64,000 nucleotides of DNA from RI-153 sp963721725. GTDB lineage: Bacteria; Chloroflexota; Anaerolineae; Caldilineales; Caldilineaceae. The notes under the pieces were generated by a model, which made no database searches, was not told where the DNA came from, and was given only the letters and a program-made list of their open reading frames with translations. The DNA is taken from contig CAVRLX010000003.1 of assembly GCA_963721725.1 (NCBI GenBank), forward strand, positions 1 through 64,000, given 5' to 3'. Shown piece after piece: positions 55,867-64,000 of this stretch. A program made the translations under genes and the position numbers. Position 1 is the first letter of the stretch; the number at the start of each line of letters is the position of its first letter.

Positions 55867-58864
55867 GTGTCTGTCAGCCGTAGCCCCTCCCTGTTGCAAA
55901 CGCTGTCACCGGGCGATCACGTCTGTTGCTTTTATCGCACTGAGGCCGAGCACCGCGCCCAAATAACCCCTTTCCTGCCGCGCAGGTCTGCACAACCACG
56001 AAAAAGTACTCTACATTGCCGATCAGCACTCCGCCGAAACGGTTCTCGGCTATCTGCGCGACGACGGCCTGGACCCTGCCCACCTCATCGCCTGTGGTCA
56101 ACTTCAGATACGCACCGCCGCGGAGACCTATCTCAGCGACGGTTTTTTTGATCCAGATCGCATGATCGCGCTGCTACACCTTGAAAATACTCGCGCCCAG
56201 GCGGAAGGCTACACCGCGCTGCGCATCACCGGCGAGATGACCTGGGTGCTGCAAAGCCCGCCCGGAGCCGAACGGCTGATTGAATACGAAAGCAAAGTCA
56301 GCCACCTTTTCGCCGAGACTGGTGCCATTGCCATCTGTCAATACAATCTCAACACCTTCCCGCCCTCCCTGCTGCGTTCGGTCATCGAAACCCACCCCTA
56401 TGTACTCATAGGCGAGGAGGTGCACAAAAACTTCTACTATATTCCGCCCCAAAAACTGCATGGCGCAGAGAACGACAGCATGGTTGTGGACCATTGGCTA
56501 AAGAACCTAGAGGCACAGCATTGGACTGAAAAATCCCTTCGCCTCTTGGAAGATGTCGCCCTGGCCGTCAACCGATCGCACAGTCAGAACGAATTGATCC
56601 ACTTTGCACTAGAACACATCTGTGCCTTGATCGAATGGCCGGTGGGCCATGCCTATCTTTTTGACGAAAACAAGGACGATCTCGTCCCCAGCGATCTTTG
56701 GTATTTTCCTGAAGCGGTACAGTTTCAACGCTTCCGCGAGGTGACGCTGCAGAACCGCTTCCGCAGCGGTGTTGGTTTGCCGGGGATCGTCTACGCTACA
56801 GGCCAACCCCACTGGGTCGCTGATACCCACCGATCGACCACTTTTGTACGTGCAGCCCAGCATAAAGATCTGGGCGTGCGTGCGGGGTTTGCCTTTCCCG
56901 TTCTCGTGGGCGACTCAGTGGTGGCTGTGCTGGAGTTTTACACCACCGTTCCCACTGCGCCCGATCAGCGCCTGTTGGATCTGGTCAAACATGTGGGCGC
57001 ACAACTGGGGCGTGTGATCGAGCGCATTCGCGCCGACGCTGCGCTGCATGCGTCCGAGGCCAAGTTTCGCGCTGTGGCCCGATCGGCCCCCGACGCCATC
57101 GTCCTTATTAACCAAGATGGGCTGGTGGTCTTTTGGAATGAAGCCGCCGAGAAGATGTTCGGCTACACAGCCGACGAAATGGCAGGGCAACTGCTTACGT
57201 TTATTATGCCCGAAAGCTTCCGAGCTGGGCATAAACGTGGCCTAGAGCGGCTGGCCCAGGGCGGTCAACCACACATCCTGGGGCAGACGCTGGAATTGGA
57301 AGGGCTGCGCCGCAATGGCAGCATCTTTCCGTTGGAGCTTTCGCTGGCCGCTTGGCAAACTGATGACGCGCCCTATTACAGCGGCATTCTGCGCGATATT
57401 AGCATGCGCAAAGAGAGTGAACGTCAGCTTGCCAGCGAACGCAATCTGTTGCGAACCCTCGTCGATACGCTGCCTGATTATATTTACGTGAAAGATGCCG
57501 AAAGCCGTTTTCTGCTTAACAACAGCGCCCACTTGCGTATTTTGGGTGCCCAATCCCAGGCGGACGTACTGGGCAAAACGGACAAGGACATCTTTCCACC
57601 CCACTTGGCTGCTCACTATCGTGCCGACGAACAAGACGTCATCCAGACGCGCGCACCTCTTTTCAACCGCGAAGAATTGGCGGTGGATCCTGCTGGCGTT
57701 CAACAGTGGGTGCTGACCACAAAAGTGCCCCTCTTTGATGAGGACGGCACGGTTTCCAGAGTGGTGGGCATCACCCGCGACATTACTGACCGCAAACAGG
57801 CCCAAGAGGCGCTGCAACAGAGCGAAGCGCGCTTCCGCGCCATCTTTGACCACGCCGCGATTGGCGTGGGTGTGGTGGGATTGGATGCGCGGCTGCTTAT
57901 GGCAAATGCGGCCATGTGTGAGATGTTAGGTTACAGCGAAGCCGAGCTACACGCCCTGCATTTCAGCGATGTAACCCACCCCGACGACACGGCGATCACC
58001 GCAGACTTTTTGCAGCGGTTGATGGCCGGGGAGATAGATCACTTCCGGCTGGAGAAACGCTATCTGCGCCGCGATGGCACGATTCTATGGGGACGCCTCA
58101 CCTGTTCGACGGTGGCGAATGCTGATGGCGAGCTGCAATTTTTGCTCACCATGATCGAGGACATTACGGAACAGCGCAGCATGGAGAGCAACTTGGCCGA
58201 GATGCGCCGCCATTTGGCACGGGGACGCGAAGCCGAACGCCGCCATCTGGCCCATGAGCTACATGATGTGCCCATGCAAGAACTGTACGTGGCCCAATAT
58301 GCCCTGCAAATTATGATCAATCGCCAGCAAGACGCCAGGGCACTGACCGATCTCAACGAGATCAAAGAGCGGCTGTTACGTGTCAATGGGCTGTTGCGCA
58401 CCATCTGCAACGAACTGCGCCCGCCAGCCCTGGAGAGTTTTGGGCTGGATGCCGCCATCCGCGCCCATGTGGAAGAGTTCCAGTCCACCTATCCACAGCT
58501 TAAAATTGAGTTGGCTTTGCAAGCGATCAACGGTCAGATTCCCCCAGAAACGTCGTTGGTCGTCTTTCGGATCTGCCAGCAAGCCCTCAACAATGTAGTC
58601 AAACATGCCGAGGCACAGAGCATTCGTGTGCAGTTGCAGACCACACCCAACGAACTCAACCTGTACGTTATCGATGACGGCCACGGATTTTCCCTGCCCG
58701 CCAGTTGGACCGAGCTTACCCGCAAGGGTCACTTTGGCGTGGCGGGGATGGTGGAGCGGGCCGAGACGGTCGGTGGCTCGCTGCACATCCATTCGCAGCC
58801 AGGGCGGGGCACGAGCATTATCGTGCGTGTGCCATTGCGGGAAGATGTGAAAAGTAAAAAGTAA
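55867..58864 (+). CDS. Sensor histidine kinase with MEDS, GAF and three PAS domains (one frameshift)
   Basis: About 999 residues from a GTG. The N-terminal MEDS (DcmR-type sensory) domain opens LSPGDHVCCFYRTEAEHRAQ and continues, after a slip near 55978, with NHEKVLYIADQHSAETVLGY and ITGEMTWVLQSPPGAERLIE. A GAF domain (~200-370), PAS1 (SAPDAIVLINQDGLVVFWNE), PAS2 (TLPDYIYVKDAESRFLLNN) and PAS3 (HAAIGVGVVGLDARLLMANA) follow. The kinase core is HisKA_3 type: His in RRHLAHELHDVPMQEL, N box ALNNVVKHAEA and IDDGHGFSLP. NarX-like kinases pair with NarL-type regulators; none is adjacent, so it is an orphan kinase. It probably senses a small molecule or redox state. Confidence 0.88.
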
Positions 58865-58889
58865 TTTTCCCACCAAAGGAGCCACCCCC

Positions 58890-60001
58890 ATGCAGGTTAC
58901 CGTTCCCACCCAGGCCGTGGGCATGGCTGATTGGATGCCGCAGCCCGTGGTCGATTGCGAGATCCACAACGACTTGCCCTCGCTTAAAGCGCTCTATCCC
59001 TATCTGCCCGATTACTGGGTGGACTATTGCAACGAATCCGCTTTTGTTGGTCCCGACGCCAACGACTATCCGAAGGGGATGCCGTTGACGATCCGCCCTG
59101 ATGCGCGTCGGTCCGATGGCCCACCGCCCGGCGTCTACCCTGGCACAGATCCAACAGGACATTCTTGATCCCTGGCATGTGGAAACGGCCATTCTCACCC
59201 CGGTCTATTGGGTTTCCAGTGTGCATAACGAAGATCTGGCTGCGGCGCTGGCGACGGCCTTCAACCGCTGGCAGGTGGAGCATTGGCTGGATGCTAGACG
59301 CCCAGCTGCGCGCCTCGATTGTGGTTCCCAGCCAGAACCCCGCCCTGGCCGCCCAAGAGATCGAACGCTGGGGCGATCACCCCGGCTTTGTACAGGCCAT
59401 TGTGCCGGTGCGCTCGGCGGCGCTCTATGGCAACCGCCGCTACGATCCCATTTTTCAGGCCCTCACCCGCCACAACCTCGCCCTCGCCATCCACTATGGC
59501 GGCGCGCCGGGACTCCCTTCCACACCCGCGGGCTGGGCCTCCACCTTTGCCGAAGAGTATGCGGGCATGGCCCAGGTCTTTCAATCGCAACTGCTCAGCC
59601 TCGTCTCCGAAGGCACGTTTGATCGCTTTCCCGATCTGCGCGTGGTGCTGCTCGAAAGTGGCTTCACCTGGCTGCCGTCGCTATTTTGGCGCTTTGACAA
59701 AGAGTGGAAAGGGCTGCGCCACAACACACCGTGGGTCAAACGCGCCCCCTCGGCCTACATTCGCCAGCACGTGCGGCTTACGGTGCAGCCCGCCGACGCC
59801 CCGCGTGAACCGCTCTTTTTACGCCAAATTTTAGAGCAGCTTGAGTCTGACGATCTACTCATGTTTGCCTCAGATTATCCACACTGGCAATTTGACACCC
59901 CCGCCGACGCCTTCCCGCTGGCTCTGCCCGCAGCGCTGTTGGGGAAGATTATGGCGGGAAATGCACGGGCGTTTTATCAGTTCGAGAAGAGCAGACGATA
60001 G
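58890..60001 (+). CDS. Amidohydrolase-2-family protein, first of a tandem pair (two frameshifts)
   Basis: About 370 residues from the ATG behind AAAGGAG. It starts VVDCEIHNDLPSLKALYPYL (metal-binding segment DCEIHN in place of DxHxH). After slips near 59130 and 59290 it continues QQDILDPWHVETAILTPVYW, IERWGDHPGFVQAIVPVRSA, ALAIHYGGAPG, VVLLESGFTWLP and FASDYPHWQFD. This is the barrel of amidohydrolase family 2 (decarboxylases and hydrolases). It shares its whole order of motifs with the next gene, so the two arose by tandem duplication. It lies 26 nt downstream of the kinase gene. Confidence 0.8.
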
Positions 60002-60068
60002 ACGATTGACGAAGGACGAACGTTTAGGCGTTTGATTTTCGTCCATCGTCCTTCTGTCTTTCGTCCCT

Positions 60069-61181
60069 ATGACAAAAGGAGACCGACCTATCGCCGCCAT
60101 CACTTTGCCCTTTGAAGAGACCGCCGCCCCTAGCAAAACCGCGGTGATCGACTGTGACATCCACAACACCTTTCCCTCGCCCAAAGCGCTCTATCCCTAC
60201 CTTGCGCAGCGCTGGCAACGCCACTTGGAAACCTTCGGCCACCGCGGCCACGCCGGTGGATCATATTCGCCGCGCCATGCCCAACGCCGCCCGCTACGAC
60301 GCTTGGCCGCCCAATGGCAATCCGCCCGGCTCGGATCTACCGTTCATGCAAACGCAACTGTTGGACGCCTGGGGCATTGAGTATGGCATTCTCAACCCGT
60401 TGGTCCCCGTGGGCGGGAAATTGAATTTGGAGTTTGGCGCAGCCAAAGCACGCGCCATCAACGACTGGCAGATTGCCGATTGGGTGAGCCGAACCACGTC
60501 TCGCGCCTCGATGTGGTTCCCTATGAAGATGGCGGCCTCAGCGCCGCCGAGATTGACCGGGTGGGCGATCACCCTGGCTTTGCCCAGAGTCTTACTGATT
60601 GTGCGTACCGCGAGCCACTGGGACGGCGCAAGTATTGGAAGATGTATGAGGCGGCTGTGCGCCATGATCTGCCTGTGGGCATCCACTTTGGCGGCTCCGG
60701 CGGGGGGCCTATCACCGGCGCGGGCTGGCCGTCGCACTACATCGAAGATCACTGCGGCATGCCCAGGCATTCCAGGCCCAGATCATCAGCTTGGTCTATG
60801 AAGGCATTTTTGAACACTTCCCCACGCTGAAAATTGTGCTCATCGAAGGCGGCTTTGGCTGGCTGCCGCCGCTGCTCTGGCGTATGGATCGCACTTGGGA
60901 AGAAGTTCCGCGACGAGTTGCCGCACGTCAAACGCCCGCCGTCTGAGTATGTGCGCGAACACTTTTGGATCACGACGCAGCCCATGGAAGAGCCGCCCCA
61001 GCGCGAGCACTTTCGCCAGTTGTTGACCCATTTGAACATGAACGACCGCCTCATGTTCGCCACCGATTACCCGCATTGGGACTTTGACGCGCCGGATCGC
61101 GCCATCCCGGTCAAGCTTGATCCTGGATTGGAACGGCAGATCATGGCCGAAAACGCGCGGGCACTGTACAAGTTGGGATGA
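60069..61181 (+). pseudogene. Amidohydrolase-2-family protein, second of the tandem pair (four frame changes)
   Basis: About 370 residues pieced from several frames: VIDCDIHNTFPSPKALYPYL, then IRRAMPNAARYDAWPPNGNP, LLDAWGIEYGILNPLVPVGG, IDRVGDHPGFAQSLTDCAYR, VGIHFGGSGGG, IVLIEGGFGWLPPLLWRMD and FATDYPHWDFDAP. Frame changes fall near 60240, 60485, 60765 and 60900. Motif order equals that of the preceding gene. An AAAAGGAG lies just after the ATG at 60069, so the true start may be further in. With four breaks it is either decaying or a badly sequenced stretch. Confidence 0.7.
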
Positions 61182-61194
61182 CGACATGAAAAAT

Positions 61195-61245
61195 GAGGGG
61201 TAACCGGGTGAAGAAGATTGACGTCAGCTTGTCACCCCTCCTTTT
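61195..61245 (+). terminator. Weak terminator-like hairpin
   Basis: GAGGGGTAAC (61195-61204) pairs imperfectly with GTCACCCCTC (61231-61240), followed by CTTTT. Confidence 0.5.
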
Positions 61246-61352
61246 GTCATCCATTCATCTTCCTTGCAATTTTGTCTGCTTTCGCCCACAATGGCAGTAG
61301 TTCGGCAACCCCGGCCTGCTGCCATTTTGTTGTCCCCACACAGGAGGAAGCC

Positions 61353-62278
61353 ATGTCAAAGCGAGCGTTTTTGGTGGGCATCAACCATTTTAACAAACCT
61401 GAATGGGAGTTGCGCGGCTGTGTCAACGACACCTTAGCCATGCAACAATTGCTGACAGAGCTATACAGCTTTCGTACCGACGAGATCCGCATCTTGCACG
61501 ATCACGATGCCACCGCTGCCCAGATTCGCGAGGGGCTGGCCTGGCTGGCAAGCGGTTACAGTGGCGGTGGCCAGGATGTACGTCTCTTTCACTTTGCCAG
61601 CCACGGCACGCAGGTGGCCGACCCCGCCGGGGATGAGGACGATACCCTGGACGAGGTGATCGTCCCGCATGATCATGCCTGGCAAAGCCCGTTCAAAGAT
61701 GATATTTTGCGTGCCACCTTTGAGTCCCTCCCCGATGATGTAAGCCTGACTTTCATCGCCGATTGTTGCCACAGCGGCAGCATCAACAAGGTGGTCTATC
61801 CTGAAGCGCTGGATGTCCGCGAGCGTTTCATCGAGCCGCCCGACGAGATGCAGACGCTGATTGACAAGGCCCGCGCCGCCCAGAGACGCAGCGCGAACAA
61901 TGGGTGGAGGAAAAGCTGGAGGCCGAACGCGGAGATCGCTCCTTCCGCGAATGGCTGGGCGTTAAAGATACGATCAAAGAGAAATTACGGCTGACCTTCA
62001 ACCGGGAAAAGCACCCCAAGACTGCGGGCAATCGACCGCAGGTGTTGCTGGCTGCCTGCAAAGACGAACAGACCGCCGCCGATGCCTTTATCGAAGACAA
62101 ACACCGGGGCGCGTTTACGTGGTCGCTGGCAAAGGCCATCCGCGACGCCAACGGCAGCATTACCTATGGCGATCTCATCACCCGCTCGGCGGATCTGTTG
62201 AAGAACTATACGCAAGATCCACAACTGGATGCCAGCGACGAGATGCGTACTCGTCGCTTTCTCAGCGCGCTGGCTTGA
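61353..62278 (+). CDS. Metacaspase-like peptidase C14 (one frameshift)
   Basis: About 308 residues from the ATG at 61353, directly behind AGGAGGAAG. The caspase-fold core opens KRAFLVGINHF and LRGCVNDTLAM. The dyad is His84 in FHFASHGTQV and Cys139 in TFIADCCHSGS. An acidic loop (GDEDDTLDEVIVPHD) precedes the Cys. The frame slips near 61890. The rest gives an EEKLEAERGDRSFREWLG helix, VLLAACKDEQTAADAF and GAFTWSLAKAI, the usual C-terminal end. Bacterial metacaspases cut after Arg/Lys and act in stress or cell-death responses. It is the second caspase-clan protease in the window, after CHAT at 16259. Confidence 0.9.
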
Positions 62279-62366
62279 TACAGAATTTTCTCACCGCCGA
62301 ACATTTTACGCAGAGACACAAACGGGCAGAGAGCGAAGAGTGACTATCGGATTTACGCAGTAGCCA

Positions 62367-62398
62367 GAAGTTGAACTTTTTAGAAAAGTTCAACTTCT
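62367..62398 (+). terminator. Palindromic terminator
   Basis: GAAGTTGAACTTTT (62367-62380) pairs exactly with AAAAGTTCAACTTC (62385-62398) around a 4-nt loop, downstream of the metacaspase. Confidence 0.7.
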
Positions 62399-62537
62399 CC
62401 TCTCGCAACTGCTTGGTGCGTAAGTCCTGACTATACGGGTCATCGAATCCCTTTTGTCGTTTCTTCTTTGGGTTCTCGGCGGTTACAGATTCCAACGGCT
62501 TTTCACAAGCCGTCCCTCCTTATACAAAGGAAAGTTT

Positions 62538-63498
62538 ATGTTGAAAAAAGCCCGTGTTGGACTCACCCGCGGCGAAGATCGCCGCCAGAACATCTTCCGC
62601 GCGCTGAGATCTGGTGCACGCCGATGTGGAGCCGAAGTTGGCCGATCAGGTGATGCTCAAGCCCAACTTTCTCTCTAGCAAGAATCAACTCGCCTCTAGC
62701 CATGTGGACGCCATGCGCGGGGCGATTGATTTTCTGCTTTCGACGCCGCGCCCACCCCAAGAAATTTTGATCGCCGAGGGCGGCAACGAGGACTATTCGG
62801 GGCAAGCGTTTGAGATGTTTGGATACCATGCCCTGCAAAGCGAGTACACGATCCCCATTCGCCTCATCGATCTGCATCAGGAGAGCGAATGGATCGAGAC
62901 ACCCATTATCCTGGCCGACCGCAGCGAAGCCCGCGTGCGTATGCCCAAAATTGTGGTTGATTGCCCGTGTACGATTTCGGTGGCGGTGGCAAAAACCCAC
63001 GATGTCTGTGTGGTGACTTTAGCCCTCAAAAATATGATCATGGGCACGCTCTACAAAGCCGACCGTGTGAAGATGCATGGCTTCAACAGCCACGCCGAGC
63101 GCACGCTGCCCGCCGAAGCGCAGACCCTCAACATCAACCTAATCCGGCTATCGCGCTTCCTGCGCCCGGACATTGCCGTGGTGGATGGCACACGCGGGCT
63201 ACAGGGCAACGGCCCCGGCGGTGAGGATGGCGTCGCCTTTGGCATCGCCGCCGCCAGCAGCGATGTCTTCGCCGCCGATGCTGTGATCGCAAAGGCCATG
63301 GGCTTTGAGCCGATGGCCCTGGGGCTGTTGAGCTATGGTCATCAGTTGGGCATGGGCATCGCCGATTTGGCCGAAATCGACATTCTAGAGACAGCCGTGG
63401 ACGATGTAACGATGGCCTTTACGCCCCACGAAAGCACCGATCTCCAGATGCAGTGGCAGACGGCGGATGCAAACCAGTTTTTAGCACAAGCAATGTAA
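62538..63498 (+). CDS. DUF362-family protein (one frameshift)
   Basis: About 319 residues; AAAGGAAAG precedes the ATG at 62538. It starts KKARVGLTRGEDRRQNIF, slips near 62612 and continues LADQVMLKPNFLSSKNQLAS, VDAMRGAIDFLL and ILIAEGGNEDYSGQAFEMFG. Later come AVAKTHDVCVVTLALKNMIM, VVDGTRGLQGNGPGG and AADAVIAKAMGFEP. This is the DUF362 pattern; no Cys-rich ferredoxin part is present. The function is unknown. The gene lies between terminator hairpins and probably forms its own transcript. Confidence 0.85.
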
Positions 63499-63503
63499 AT
63501 TGA

Positions 63504-63551
63504 GTCTTGCGTGCTGCGTGTTCCGTATTTATACTCCGCAGCACGCAAGAC
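63504..63551 (+). terminator. Perfect hairpin after the DUF362 gene
   Basis: GTCTTGCGTGCTGCG (63504-63518) pairs exactly with 63537-63551. Confidence 0.75.
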
Positions 63552-63570
63552 GAATCACAGGAGAGCCACC

Positions 63571-64000
63571 ATGCCCTATCCGTCCACCATGCAAGCTATT
63601 GTGCATGAAATCTATGGTGGTCCCGATGTACTTCAGTTTGCCCGCGTCCCCACGCCGCAACCTGGCCCGCGCGATCTGCTGGTGCGGGTGCGGGCGGTTT
63701 CCGTCAATCCCGTGGATGCCAAGACACGCGGGGGCGGCCCCGCAGGAGCGCCCGTCCCCCATGCCCCGCAGATCGTGGGCTGGGATGCAGCGGGCGAAGT
63801 GGTGGCGGTGGGCACGGCAGTGGAACGCTTCGCCGTGGGGGAAGAGGTCTACTTCGCCGGGGACATTACGCGGCCTGGGGCCTATGCCCAATATGTGGCG
63901 GTGGATGAACGTATTGTCGGCCACAAGCCCACGATGCTTTCGTTTGAGGATACTGCCGCCATGCCGCTAACCGCGCTCACGGCTTGGGAAGGGCTGATCG
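63571..64000 (+). CDS. Quinone oxidoreductase-like, zinc-type alcohol dehydrogenase family (cut by window end)
   Basis: The ATG at 63571 is preceded by AGGAGAG. The first 143 residues are present and read MQAIVHEIYGGPDVLQFARV, DLLVRVRAVSVNPVDAKTRG, PQIVGWDAAGEVVAVG, VYFAGDITRPGAYAQYVAVD and AAMPLTALTAWEGLI. This is the N-terminal catalytic domain of MDR quinone oxidoreductases. The zinc-ligand Cys/His positions of true alcohol dehydrogenases are lacking, so it is a zinc-independent NADPH quinone or enoyl reductase. The cofactor domain lies beyond the window. Confidence 0.9.
   Translation, partial: MPYPSTMQAIVHEIYGGPDVLQFARVPTPQPGPRDLLVRVRAVSVNPVDAKTRGGGPAGAPVPHAPQIVGWDAAGEVVAVGTAVERFAVGEEVYFAGDITRPGAYAQYVAVDERIVGHKPTMLSFEDTAAMPLTALTAWEGLI

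Overview
The window reads as a chromosomal segment of a free-living, G+C-rich bacterium. I infer Chloroflexota, most likely an Anaerolineae/Caldilineales-type filamentous lineage. This rests on the mix of Thr/Pro-linked PA14/SH3 lipoproteins, a tricorn-type protease, a fused double glycine-betaine permease, CHAT and metacaspase proteases, MEDS-domain sensors and long intergenic hairpins. It is an inference from gene content, not from a marker-gene tree. No rRNA, tRNA, CRISPR array, phage or transposase gene was recognised.

Layout. 0-4.3 kb: a signalling cluster (histidine kinase tail and four response regulators, one with a fully degenerate receiver). 4.4-10.3 kb: an osmoprotectant locus (betaine-binding lipoprotein on +; GMC/choline-dehydrogenase-like enzyme, ATPase and fused double permease on -). 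10.7-15.6 kb: a PA14/SH3 lipoprotein, then arginase and a hydroxyacid-oxoacid transhydrogenase. 15.7-20.2 kb: a four-gene minus-strand operon of sigma factor with zinc-finger tail, membrane protein, CHAT protease and membrane protein. 20.5-29.6 kb: M48 and HtrA proteases, M20 peptidase, an enolase-superfamily enzyme, a VapBC-like pair, an NAD-dependent epimerase and a DUF1801 protein. 29.7-43.2 kb: tricorn protease, acyltransferase, oxidoreductases, polysaccharide deacetylase, MOSC protein, rifampin-phosphotransferase-like protein, TfoX-like protein and agmatinase-like protein. 43.5-53.8 kb: a secreted sugar-dehydrogenase/PKD/PA14 protein, a sulfite-oxidase-family enzyme behind an apparent polycysteine leader-peptide attenuator, a large unknown protein, CtaG, an AEC transporter and GlnRS. 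54.1-64 kb: EttA, a MEDS-GAF-PAS kinase, two amidohydrolases, a metacaspase, a DUF362 protein and the start of a zinc-type quinone oxidoreductase.

Most striking observations: (1) a 44-codon leader ORF with six Cys codons among nine positions, ending inside an intrinsic terminator just upstream of the sulfite-oxidase-family gene; (2) the sigma/zinc-finger-CHAT operon, whose downstream genes overlap by 14 nt twice; (3) two families of short MITE-like palindromes, one apparently inserted inside a copy of the other, with repeat sequence forming the C-terminus of one gene and lying just upstream of others.

About twenty genes are interrupted by frameshifts, most explained by a single missing or extra base, often in G/C runs. 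Uncorrected sequencing indels are the likeliest cause, so I give the whole gene span and the approximate break positions.
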